The notes under the pieces: generated by a model
Told to the model about the DNA's origin: nothing
What the model saw: the letters and a program-made list of their open reading frames with translations, nothing else
Database searches by the model: none
Assembly (NCBI GenBank): GCA_023511455.1
Contig: JAIMBJ010000030.1
Span: 1 to 43,911 of the forward strand
Direction: 5' to 3'
DNA from: Bacillota bacterium
Lineage (GTDB): Bacteria; Armatimonadota; HRBIN16
DNA: 43,911 nucleotides
Part shown: piece by piece, positions 16,120 through 24,114 of the stretch
Layout of the letters: each line of letters opens with the position of its first letter
Numbering within the stretch: the stretch's first letter is position 1
Position numbers and translations under genes: made by a program

Positions 16120-17403
16120 ATGCCATGTGTAGCCGCAGGCTTTAGCCTGCGTTCAATCATTGTCCTCTGCCTCCTAAGCCTGCTGCTGGTGAGCTGTTCG
16201 CCCGGTAAACACTCCGGCAACGTCGCCAGCGCGGAAATTCGCTTCTGGAACGGCTTCACGGGTCCCGACGGCGCGACGATGGAGAAGATTGTCAAACAGT
16301 TCGAGCGGGAGACAGGCATCCGCGTCAAGATGCAGATTATCCCCTGGGGCACCTATTACGACAAACTGGTGCTGAGCCTCGCTTACGGCGGCGCACCCGA
16401 TGTGTTCATCTGCCACGCCAACCGTATCGCCGAGTTCGCCCGTTACGGCGTCTTTCGCCCGCTCGACGACCTCATCGAGGCGGATAAAGGCTTTAACTCT
16501 TCCGACTTCCTGCCCAACATCTGGAAAGCGGGACAGTATGCGGGCAAGCAGGTAGGACTGCCGCTGGACTGCCACCCGCAGGGGCTGTACTACAACCTGA
16601 AGCTGTTCCGCGAGGCAGGGATTGTGGACGCACAGGGCAACCCCAAACCTCCTGAAACATGGGAGGAGTTTCTGGATGCCGCGCGCCGATTGACGAAGGA
16701 TAAAGATGGCGATGGACGACCCGACCAGTGGGGCTTCGCCTTCACTTGGCTGCGCACCAACTGGATTACCTTCATCAGCCAGCATGGAGGTTCCATCCTT
16801 TCACCCGACCTGAAGCGCGCGGCGCTTGCCGAGCCTCCCGCCGTGCGAGCCACCCAGCAGATGTGCGACATCATCACCCGATACGGCGTCGCCCCCAAGC
16901 CCGAGGGCTTCGATTCGTGGATGGGCTTCCGGCAGGGGCGGGTGGCGATGGCAATCGAGGGCATTTACATGCTCTCCAGTGTGGAGGAGCAAAAAGGGCT
17001 GGAGTACGCGGGCGCGCCTGTGCCGTCCTTCGGACCCAGGCGGGCAGTATGGGGTGGTTCGCACCTGTTGTGTATGCCCAAAGACCTCTCGCCACAGCGG
17101 GCGCAGCTGGTTTGGCGGTTCATGCGCTACCTTTCCGACCACAGTCTGGACTGGGCAGAGGGTGGGCAGATACCCGTGAGGCGTTCGTTATTAAACCAGC
17201 CGCGCTTTCGGCAGATGCGGGTGCAATACGCCTTCGCAAAGCAACTGCCCTATGTGGTGTTTGAACCCGCTTCGCACAAATCCACCGAGATCATGCCCTT
17301 CTACGATGCCGCCATCGAGGCTGCCCTGCTGGGAATCAAAAGCCCACAGGACGCCCTGAACGAGGCGGCACGACGAATCCAGCAGGTGCTTGACCGACCA
17401 TGA
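16120..17403 (+). CDS. Carbohydrate ABC transporter substrate-binding lipoprotein
   Basis: The 427-residue protein starts at ATG 16120, immediately after the BNR stop, with GGAGG six bases upstream. Residues 1-26 are a lipoprotein signal with lipobox LVSC (Cys26). The mature part matches family-1 solute-binding proteins: 'WNGFTGPDGATMEKIVKQFE', 'GGAPDVFICHANRIAEFA', 'GLPLDCHPQGLYYN' and 'PPETWEEFLDAARRLT'. It delivers sugars or oligosaccharides to the two permeases that follow. The first codons overlap a REP-like palindrome (16134-16151), so part of the signal peptide appears to be encoded by a repeat. Confidence 0.93.
   Translation: MPCVAAGFSLRSIIVLCLLSLLLVSCSPGKHSGNVASAEIRFWNGFTGPDGATMEKIVKQFERETGIRVKMQIIPWGTYYDKLVLSLAYGGAPDVFICHANRIAEFARYGVFRPLDDLIEADKGFNSSDFLPNIWKAGQYAGKQVGLPLDCHPQGLYYNLKLFREAGIVDAQGNPKPPETWEEFLDAARRLTKDKDGDGRPDQWGFAFTWLRTNWITFISQHGGSILSPDLKRAALAEPPAVRATQQMCDIITRYGVAPKPEGFDSWMGFRQGRVAMAIEGIYMLSSVEEQKGLEYAGAPVPSFGPRRAVWGGSHLLCMPKDLSPQRAQLVWRFMRYLSDHSLDWAEGGQIPVRRSLLNQPRFRQMRVQYAFAKQLPYVVFEPASHKSTEIMPFYDAAIEAALLGIKSPQDALNEAARRIQQVLDRP
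16129..16151. repeat. REP-like palindrome inside the binding-protein start region
   Basis: GTAGCCGCAGGCT begins at 16129; CGCAGGCT (16134-16141) and AGCCTGCG (16144-16151) form a perfect 8-bp stem with a TT loop. A diverged copy of the left arm, GTAGCCGCGGGCT, occurs at 31839-31851. It lies inside the reading frame of the lipoprotein signal peptide. The hairpin so near the start codon could lower translation. Confidence 0.6.
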
Positions 17404-18317
17404 AACTACTGGCTCTTCCGGCTCATAAAAGACATGAGGCGCTGGTGGGTTACCTGTTCATCGCGCCCTATCTGGTGCTGTTTGTGGCGTTCGTGCTGGT
17501 GCCGGTAGTGTGGGGGTTTTTCATCAGCCTGCACAACTGGCACGTGCTGGGCGAACAGAAGCCCTTCGTGGGCTTTGCCAACTACCGCGCCCTGCTCCGG
17601 GATGACCTGTTCGGTATCGCCCTGTTGAATACAGGCTATTTTGCCCTGTTGACGGTGCTTCCCGGAAACGCGGTTTCGCTGCTGCTTGCTCTGGGACTGA
17701 ACGCGCGTATTCGTGGCGAAGATGTCTACAAAGCCATCTTCTACCTGCCCGTCATTCTGTCGGTGGCGGTGGTGGCGATTATCTGGCGGTGGATGTACAG
17801 CACCGAGTTCGGGTTGCTCAACTATTACCTGAAGGTGGTATGGCAGTTCTTGCACCTGCCCGGCGAGTTCCAGCCTGTTGCTTGGCTGAACAGTCCGCAG
17901 ACCGCCATGCCTTCGCTCGCATTGATGAGCATCTGGTGGGGCGCAGGCGGCAACATGCTCATCTATCTGGCGGGACTGCGCGGCATCCCCGAAGAGTACT
18001 ACGAGGCGGCACGTATCGACGGGGCGGGTACCTGGGGAAGGTTCTGGCACATCACCCTGCCCCTGCTGAAACCGTCGCTGTTGTTCTGTCTGGTGATGTC
18101 GTTGATTGGCTCGTCGCAGGTGTTCGGGCAAAGCTACATCCTGACGGGCGGCGGACCGCACTACAGCACGCTCACGGTGGTGCTGTACATGTATCAAACG
18201 GGTTTCAGCCTGTACCGCATGGGCTACGCCTGCGCGGTGGCATACGTCATGTTCGTCATCGTACTGGGTTTTACGCTGCTGCAGTTCCGGTTACTGTCCA
18301 CGAGGAGGGAGGAATAA
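17400..18317 (+). CDS. Carbohydrate ABC transporter permease (MalF/UgpA type)
   Basis: This 305-residue inner-membrane protein overlaps the binding-protein stop by four bases (ATGA). About six transmembrane helices are visible, beginning with 'YLFIAPYLVLFVAFVLVPVV'. The ABC-permease EAA loop is clear (EEYYEAARIDGAGTWGRFWH, then ITLPLLKPSL); it contacts the ATPase. It should pair with the next permease to form the channel. No ATPase gene is in the operon, so a shared MsmX/UgpC-type ATPase from elsewhere is expected. Confidence 0.95.
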   Translation: MKLLALPAHKRHEALVGYLFIAPYLVLFVAFVLVPVVWGFFISLHNWHVLGEQKPFVGFANYRALLRDDLFGIALLNTGYFALLTVLPGNAVSLLLALGLNARIRGEDVYKAIFYLPVILSVAVVAIIWRWMYSTEFGLLNYYLKVVWQFLHLPGEFQPVAWLNSPQTAMPSLALMSIWWGAGGNMLIYLAGLRGIPEEYYEAARIDGAGTWGRFWHITLPLLKPSLLFCLVMSLIGSSQVFGQSYILTGGGPHYSTLTVVLYMYQTGFSLYRMGYACAVAYVMFVIVLGFTLLQFRLLSTRREE

Positions 18318-18321
18318 ACAG

Positions 18322-19152
18322 ATGCGCTTTTCGTTTGTTCGCTTCCTGCTTTACTTACTGATGACGGCAGCCGCTCTGCTTTTTCTGATGCCTGTCGCGT
18401 GGATGCTGGTGATGTCTATCCTGCCCGAGCACGAGATTTTCCAGCCGGTGCCGCACTGGATCCCGCAGGAGCCCACCCTTCAGAACTTTCAGGAGCTGTT
18501 CAAACGGGCGGAAGAGGCGCCGGTGATGCGCTGGTTCTGGAACAGCCTGTTTGTGGCGGGTACGGGCACACTGACCTACCTGTTGCTCAGTTCGATGGCG
18601 GCATACGCTTTTTCGCGGCTGGAGTTTCCGGGCAGAAACATCCTGTTCTTTGTCGTGCTGTCCACGCTCATCATACCCGGACAGGTCACCATTATTCCCG
18701 TGTTCCTCATCCTGCAGAAGCTGCACTGGTTCAATACCTACTATGCGCTGATTGTGCCGGGGCTGGCGGGGGCGTTCGGTGTGTTCCTGCTGAGACAGTT
18801 CTTCCTCACCATCCCGCGCGAGATAGAGGAAGCGGCGTTTATCGACGGTTGCGGCAGGGCAGGTATCTACTGGCGCATTATCCTGCCTCTCAGCAAGCCC
18901 GCGCTGGCAACGCTGGCGATATTCTCCTTTCTGGGTGGATGGAACGACTTCATGCTACCCCTGATTGCCACCAACGAGATCGAGATGCGCACCCTGCCCG
19001 TCGGGCTGACCATCTTTCTGGGGCGATACAGTATGCAGTACGGTCTGGTGATGGCAACAGCGGTGCTGGCAACACTGCCCGTGCTGCTGATGTTCCTGCT
19101 GTTCCAGCGGCACATTATCCGCGGCGTGGTGCTGACGGGACTGAAGGGGTAA
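18322..19152 (+). CDS. Carbohydrate ABC transporter permease (MalG/UgpE type)
   Basis: This 276-residue inner-membrane protein begins four bases after the first permease, with GGAGGGAGGAA upstream. Six helices are visible, and the EAA loop reads 'EIEEAAFIDGCGRAGIYWRI' followed by 'ILPLSKPAL'. It is the second channel half of the sugar importer. Its stop is only four bases from that of the convergent HD-GYP gene, leaving no room for separate terminators. Confidence 0.95.
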   Translation: MRFSFVRFLLYLLMTAAALLFLMPVAWMLVMSILPEHEIFQPVPHWIPQEPTLQNFQELFKRAEEAPVMRWFWNSLFVAGTGTLTYLLLSSMAAYAFSRLEFPGRNILFFVVLSTLIIPGQVTIIPVFLILQKLHWFNTYYALIVPGLAGAFGVFLLRQFFLTIPREIEEAAFIDGCGRAGIYWRIILPLSKPALATLAIFSFLGGWNDFMLPLIATNEIEMRTLPVGLTIFLGRYSMQYGLVMATAVLATLPVLLMFLLFQRHIIRGVVLTGLKG

Positions 19153-19156
19153 ACGG

Positions 19157-20227
19157 TTATGCCACTTTGTCCATAAACACGTCTTCTTCTGGAATGGAGG
19201 GAGGGCGCGCGTTCAGTCTCAGGTTCTCTATCAGCGTTTCCCAAACGCTGGTGGGAATGCTGAAGAAAGCCTTCACGACCTGCGGGTCAAACTGTTTGCC
19301 TGCGCATCGCTCCAGCTCTGCCGAAGCCTCCTCCAGCGAGAGCGCAGAGCGATAGGGGCGGTTGGATGTCATGGCGTCCACAGTATCTGCCACGGCGAAG
19401 ATGCGAGCCCCCAGCGGGATTTCCTCTCCGCGCAGCCCCTGCGGGTAGCCGCTGCCATCCCACTGTTCATGATGGCAGAGCACGATCTCCTGCGCCGCCT
19501 TCTGCAGGGAGCGCACCTTCATGCACATCCGATAGCCGATGACAGGGTGCTGGCGCATGATTTCCCACTCAGCGGCGTTTAGGGGGCCTTCCTTGAAGAG
19601 TATCCTGTCAGGGATGCCGATTTTGCCCACATCGTGGAGCAGCGCGCCCCGCTCGAGGTCGGGATATTGCTGGTGAGGCACACCCATCGCCTCCGCCAGT
19701 ATCATGGTGAAGGAGGTGACCCGTTCACAGTGTCCCTCTATCTCTTTCTCACGGATTTCCAGCGCGCTCAGCAGTGCCTCCAGCATGTCGGAGTAGGCTT
19801 CATTGAGTTTGCAGAGATACCGTTTCTGCTCCTCCATCCAGAGTTGGTGGCGGCGGATGTTGCGCTCGATGACGATAGGCAGTTCGTGAGAACGCCAGGG
19901 TTTGACCAGATAGTCGCTGACTCCGCAATCCAGGATCTCTCGCATGACCTCCACGGAGTCATCACCCGTCATCACCACCACGGGGATTTCTGGATGTTGT
20001 TGATGCAGATGTTTGAAGAAAACTTTACCCCCCATGCCGGGCATGTGCAGGTCGGACAGGCAGATATCCACTCGCTGTTGCGCCAGAATCTGTAAAGCCT
20101 CCTGAGCGTTGTATGCCACCATCACGGTGTAGCCGTACGAGCGCAAGATACGCGACGCTGCCTCGCCGATGAGGGGCTCGTCGTCGACAACCAGCACACA
20201 AGCGCCGGACCAAACAGCGTTTTTCAT
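19157..20227 (-). CDS. Response regulator with HD-GYP cyclic di-GMP phosphodiesterase domain
   Basis: The 356-residue protein is taken from ATG 20227 (MKNAVWSG); ATG 20284 is open but has no binding site. Residues 11-120 are a receiver domain with acidic Asp15/Asp16, phosphoacceptor Asp59 (CLSDLHMPG) and Lys109 (LVKPW). Residues about 150-330 are an HD-GYP domain with His198-Asp199 (LLHDVGKIG), the HHEQWDGSGYP segment (252-262) and 'IFAVADTVDAMTSNRPYR'. Such proteins break down cyclic di-GMP when phosphorylated. No kinase gene is beside it, so it is an orphan regulator here. It could oppose the diguanylate cyclase at 25071-26453. Confidence 0.93.
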   Translation of the reverse strand: MKNAVWSGACVLVVDDEPLIGEAASRILRSYGYTVMVAYNAQEALQILAQQRVDICLSDLHMPGMGGKVFFKHLHQQHPEIPVVVMTGDDSVEVMREILDCGVSDYLVKPWRSHELPIVIERNIRRHQLWMEEQKRYLCKLNEAYSDMLEALLSALEIREKEIEGHCERVTSFTMILAEAMGVPHQQYPDLERGALLHDVGKIGIPDRILFKEGPLNAAEWEIMRQHPVIGYRMCMKVRSLQKAAQEIVLCHHEQWDGSGYPQGLRGEEIPLGARIFAVADTVDAMTSNRPYRSALSLEEASAELERCAGKQFDPQVVKAFFSIPTSVWETLIENLRLNARPPSIPEEDVFMDKVA

Positions 20228-20313
20228 TTGATTTCTCTTTGAGGAAGGATAGTCGGATTGCCGTCCACGAACACTGCGCAACATCCATCATTATCGGCAA
20301 ACTGATAGTCATC

Positions 20314-20649
20314 TTACAGGGTATTGCCGAACCGTTCTACATACTCCCGTAACATTGCCAGACATCGCTGCAGGTAATAGTTCGTGATGGCTTGCAGGTT
20401 GAAAGGCCCATCCAGAGCCGCTTCGCGGATGTTTTCGGGGACAACCTCGATGTAGGGCAAATTGGAGGGGAGGCTGACGGAGATACGCTCGGGCATCTTC
20501 AGCAGGCGTACACGGCTTTCAAAACTCGGCGACCACTGGACGTGAATTTCCATCAGCCATTGAGTGCCATCCGTGGCGGTATAGAACTCCTGATGAGTTA
20601 CCGGAGCAGGAAAGGATATTCCCGGCGGGGCTTTTATTTTGTCAGCCAT
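20314..20649 (-). CDS. Small protein of unknown function overlapping sdhB
   Basis: A 111-residue frame starts at ATG 20649, inside the last 16 bases of sdhB. The binding site is weak, but overlap with sdhB would allow coupled translation. The sequence has normal protein composition, with 'WLMEIHVQWSPSFESRVRLL' and a helical C-terminus ('NYYLQRCLAMLREYVERF'). It has no signal peptide, membrane helix or recognised domain. It is placed as the last gene of the succinate dehydrogenase operon. Confidence 0.6.
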   Translation of the reverse strand: MADKIKAPPGISFPAPVTHQEFYTATDGTQWLMEIHVQWSPSFESRVRLLKMPERISVSLPSNLPYIEVVPENIREAALDGPFNLQAITNYYLQRCLAMLREYVERFGNTL

Positions 20650-21404
20650 TTGCGCAACCTGTTCACGATGATGTCCCGATTCAGCTCGGCGATAGCCCGG
20701 GTCAGCGGGATGCCTTTGGGACACACTTTCACGCAGTTTTGCGCGTTGCCGCAGCCCGTCAGTCCGTCGGGACCCGCCAGCACATCGAACCTTTCGTCTT
20801 CCAGTGTCGCCCCCACCGGGTGCAGGTTAAACAGCTTCACCTGCGCCAGAGCCGCAGGACCGATGAAGTTCGAGTGGGAGCTGACGTTGGGACACGCTTC
20901 CAGACAGCATCCGCACGTCATGCACCGGGCGAACTCATACCGCAGCTCGCGAATGTTGTCGGGAATACGGGGACCCGGACCCAGATCGTGAGTGCCGTCG
21001 ATGGGCACCCATGCTTTGATGCGCTTGAGCGTTTCGAACATCTCACTGCGGTCGACAATGAGGTCGCGCACCACTGGGAACTTGGTCATCGGTTCCAGGG
21101 TGATTTCCAGATGTCCGTCCACGCGCTTGCCCACCTCGTCTACCAGCGCGGAGCAGGACTGTCGCACTCTGCCGTTGATGACCATCGTGCAGGTGCCGCA
21201 CACCTCTTCCAGACAGGAGGCTTCCCATGCGGGCGCAGTGGTCGGCTTGCCCTGTCGGTTGACGGGGTTGCGCCGGATGTGCATCAGGCAACTGATGACG
21301 TTGGCGCGCGGCTTATAGGGTATCTCGAACTCTTCCCAGTAGGGTTTGCTATCGCGATTGTCCTGACGCTTGACCTTCAGCACCACACTCTTGATGTCGC
21401 TCAT
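20634..21404 (-). CDS. sdhB: Succinate dehydrogenase iron-sulfur subunit
   Basis: The 256-residue protein carries electrons from the flavin to the quinone site. The [2Fe-2S] ligands are Cys64, Cys69, Cys72 (SCLEEVCGTC) and Cys84. The ferredoxin-type half has CMTCGCCLEACPN (161-173) and 'CGNAQNCVKVCPKG' (218-231), which bind [4Fe-4S] and [3Fe-4S] clusters. It overlaps sdhA by four bases, as expected for an sdhCAB operon. Sequence and order match the Bacillus-type enzyme. Confidence 0.97.
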   Translation of the reverse strand: MSDIKSVVLKVKRQDNRDSKPYWEEFEIPYKPRANVISCLMHIRRNPVNRQGKPTTAPAWEASCLEEVCGTCTMVINGRVRQSCSALVDEVGKRVDGHLEITLEPMTKFPVVRDLIVDRSEMFETLKRIKAWVPIDGTHDLGPGPRIPDNIRELRYEFARCMTCGCCLEACPNVSSHSNFIGPAALAQVKLFNLHPVGATLEDERFDVLAGPDGLTGCGNAQNCVKVCPKGIPLTRAIAELNRDIIVNRLRKWLTK

Positions 21405-23296
21405 ACCGTTGCCCCCCTGTCGTCCTTGGCACCAACCGGAGCCGCTAATTCCGGCTGCGGCTGTAAAGTCGCCTTCTTATCCACGTCATACTTGCGGGTG
21501 CGCGGTGGTATCAACGAAGTATCCACCGGCTCATAGAAGATGTCCGGTCCGTCCGGAGTATAGCGCGCCATCGTGGTCTTGAGCCACTGGGAATCGTTGC
21601 GTTCGGGATATTCGGGCTTGTAGTGCGCCCCACGGCTTTCGTTGCGCAGCAGTGCGCCCCGCGTGATGACCTGCGCCAGTATCAGCATGTTACGCAAGGC
21701 GCGCGTGAACGGCACAATCTGGTTCGTCCACAGCGACGAGTCGGTGATGTTGATACGCTTCCACCGCTCCATCAGCTCCAGAATCTTCTCCTCCGTCTGC
21801 CGAAGCCGCTCGTTATAGCGAACTACCGTGACGTTATCGGTCATCCACTCGCCCAGCTCCTGATGCAGGCGGTAGGGATTTTCGTCGCCGCTCATCTTCA
21901 GTATCTGCTGGAAGTCCTGTTCGTGACGCTGACGCTCGATCTCATACAGGGATTCGGGCAGGGCATCTGCCGTCGTTTCCAGCCCGTGTACATAACGAAC
22001 CACAGCGTTGCCCGCCACTTCACCGCCAAAGATACACGCCAGCAATGCGTTTGCGCCCAGGCGGTTCGCCCCGTGGTACTGATAGTCTACCTCGCCCGCC
22101 GCGTAAAGACCGGGGATGTTGGTCATCTGATTGCGGGTGCTTTCGGGGTGCAGGAAGCCGTCGGGCGTGCGCTCGTAGTCCACCCACAGTCCGCCCATCG
22201 AGTAGTGCACCGCCGGGAACACGCGCATGGGCACTTCTCGCGGGTCTTCACCTACGAACTTCGTGTAAATCTCGAGGATACCCAGCAGCTTGCGCTCGAT
22301 CAAATCGCGCGGCAGATGCGTGATGTCCAGATACACCTCGTTGCGTCCCATGATGCCGCGCTTTTGTGTCACGCACACCTCGAAGATTTCGCGTGTGGCG
22401 ATGTCGCGCGGCACCAGGTTCCCATAAGCGGGGTATTTCTCTTCGAGGAAGTACCAGCGGTCGCTTTCCGGGATGTCGCGCGGGTGGCGCTTATCATAGG
22501 GGTCTTTGGGAACCCACACCCGTCCGCCCTCCCCGCGAATCGCTTCGGACATCAGGCGCAGTTTGTCCTCGCCCGGGATGGCGGTGGGGTGTACCTGAAT
22601 AAACTCGCCGTTGGCATAGTAGGCACCCTGCTGGTAGCAGATGCTGGCAGCGGAACCGGTATTGATAATGGAGTTAGTGGACTTGCCAAACAGGTAACCG
22701 GGTCCGCCCGTTGCCATCACCACCGCGTCGGCTCGGAAGGCGCGGATTTCCATCGTATGCAGGTTTTGCGCCACAATGCCCCGACACCTGCCATCTGCAT
22801 CCTGCACGATGCCTAAGAAGTCCCAGCCTTCGTATTTGTGCACCAGCCCGTCCACCTCAAAGCGACGCACCTGCTCATCCAGCGCGTACAGCAGCTGTTG
22901 ACCTGTCGTAGAACCGGAGAAAGCGGTGCGGTGATGCTTGGTGCCTCCGAAGCGTCGGAAGTCCAGAAAGCCTTCGGGGGTACGGTTGAAGGGCACTCCC
23001 ATGCGGTCGAGCAGGTAGATAATGCCCGGTGCGCGGTAGCACATACTTTTGACGGGAGGCTGGTGCGCCAAAAAGTCGCCACCATACACCGTGTCATCGA
23101 AATGCTCTTCGGGGCTATCGCCCTCGCCTTTGGTGTTCACCGCTCCGTTGATGCCACCCTGCGCACACACGGAGTGACTGCGCTTCACGGGCACCAGCGA
23201 GAACAGGTCTACAGGCAATCCCTGCTCCGCAATTTTGATGACCGTCATCAGCCCGGCGAGCCCACCACCGACCACTGCCACACGTTGCTTTGCCAT
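21401..23296 (-). CDS. sdhA: Succinate dehydrogenase/fumarate reductase flavoprotein subunit
   Basis: The 631-residue protein oxidises succinate to fumarate in the citric acid cycle. It has the N-terminal dinucleotide fold (VVGGGLAGLM), His41 in 'RSHSVCAQGGINGAVN' that is the site of covalent FAD attachment in this family, and the active-site region 'HPTAIPGEDKLRLMSEAIRG'. The C-terminal Arg-rich 'RNESRGAHYKPEYPERND' segment is also present. GAGGTGAGAAACG precedes ATG 23296. The 'TKGEGDSP' segment is characteristic of Bacillus-type (menaquinone-linked) enzymes. Confidence 0.97.
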   Translation of the reverse strand: MAKQRVAVVGGGLAGLMTVIKIAEQGLPVDLFSLVPVKRSHSVCAQGGINGAVNTKGEGDSPEEHFDDTVYGGDFLAHQPPVKSMCYRAPGIIYLLDRMGVPFNRTPEGFLDFRRFGGTKHHRTAFSGSTTGQQLLYALDEQVRRFEVDGLVHKYEGWDFLGIVQDADGRCRGIVAQNLHTMEIRAFRADAVVMATGGPGYLFGKSTNSIINTGSAASICYQQGAYYANGEFIQVHPTAIPGEDKLRLMSEAIRGEGGRVWVPKDPYDKRHPRDIPESDRWYFLEEKYPAYGNLVPRDIATREIFEVCVTQKRGIMGRNEVYLDITHLPRDLIERKLLGILEIYTKFVGEDPREVPMRVFPAVHYSMGGLWVDYERTPDGFLHPESTRNQMTNIPGLYAAGEVDYQYHGANRLGANALLACIFGGEVAGNAVVRYVHGLETTADALPESLYEIERQRHEQDFQQILKMSGDENPYRLHQELGEWMTDNVTVVRYNERLRQTEEKILELMERWKRINITDSSLWTNQIVPFTRALRNMLILAQVITRGALLRNESRGAHYKPEYPERNDSQWLKTTMARYTPDGPDIFYEPVDTSLIPPRTRKYDVDKKATLQPQPELAAPVGAKDDRGATV

Positions 23297-23316
23297 CGTT
23301 TCTCACCTCAGCGTGC

Positions 23317-23967
23317 TTATCGAAATGCGAACAGCGCCGTCCAGCCCAGCGCGGTCAGCAAGACGAAAATGACCACACAGACCTTCGCACAGGCTCGTTG
23401 CGCTTTCTCGCTGACCGTAATCCCCCAGCGGATGCAGAAGTTCCAGATGCCGTTGGACAGGTGGAACGTTGCCGACGTAATGCCCAACAGGTAAAAGGCG
23501 ACGAGAAGCGGGTTTCGGAAGTACTCCACCATGCCATCGTAATAGATGTTCGCACCAAACAGGCGATGGCTGATGGTCGTTCCCCACACATGCACCGCGA
23601 TGAACACAATCAGGATGACCCCGGTGATGCGCTGCCACAGGTACATCCAGTTGCGCCAGTAACGGTAACGTCCCACGTTCACCTGCCCGTGTGCCGTGAT
23701 GACCAACCCGTAAAGTGCGTGGAACAGTAGGGGGATAAAAATCAAGCCCCACTCCAACACAAACAGAATATGCGGGGGCATTTTCTTGTTGAAGAAATCA
23801 ATGACCGCGTTAAAGTGTGCGGGACTGGCGAGCGCGAAGGAGTTCAACGTCAGATGCTGCACCAAGAAAATACCGATAGGGACGATACCGGAAAGCGAAT
23901 GCAGTCTGTGCAAGACATGGTTGTCCGCCGCGATAAGCGACCTGCGGCGTGCCGTTGCTACAGCCAT
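23317..23967 (-). CDS. sdhC: Succinate dehydrogenase cytochrome b558 subunit
   Basis: The 216-residue membrane protein is taken from ATG 23967, preceded by GGAGGAACAG; TTG 23979 is less likely. Five hydrophobic segments are visible, with His residues in the helices ('DNHVLHRLHSL', 'FLVQHLTLNSF', 'FHALYGLVITAHG', 'FIAVHVWG', 'ATFHLSNGIWNF') suited to two haem b groups. A single large anchor with no separate SdhD is the type B arrangement of Bacillus, which reduces menaquinone. It is the first gene of the operon and is separated from sdhA by 20 bases. Confidence 0.93.
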   Translation of the reverse strand: MAVATARRRSLIAADNHVLHRLHSLSGIVPIGIFLVQHLTLNSFALASPAHFNAVIDFFNKKMPPHILFVLEWGLIFIPLLFHALYGLVITAHGQVNVGRYRYWRNWMYLWQRITGVILIVFIAVHVWGTTISHRLFGANIYYDGMVEYFRNPLLVAFYLLGITSATFHLSNGIWNFCIRWGITVSEKAQRACAKVCVVIFVLLTALGWTALFAFR

Positions 23968-24009
23968 CTGTTCCTCCAACCATCTTTGTTGCTAACACAG
24001 CGTGTCTTT

Positions 24010-24039
24010 AGTATACCTTAAATATCGCAATCAGGTAAA
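24010..24039 (-). promoter_or_regulatory. Candidate promoter of the sdhCAB operon
   Basis: On the minus strand -35 TTTACC (24039-24034) and -10 TATACT (24015-24010) are 18 bases apart. Transcription would start about 37 bases before ATG 23967. The divergent ispH gene starts about 75 bases away on the other strand. Confidence 0.5.
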
Positions 24040-24114
24040 CATCCTGAAGAAGTGGGTGGTAGACGTGCTGTTGCATCGGGTACAATGGGCATCGGTAGAG
24101 AAAGGGCAAATGGA

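Noticed and set aside
21623-22816. 397-residue plus-strand frame
   Set aside because: It is antisense to sdhA, whose FAD and active-site motifs are intact.
24059-24086. Promoter for ispH
   Set aside because: TACAAT is a good -10, but no acceptable -35 lies 16-18 bases upstream; not listed as a feature.
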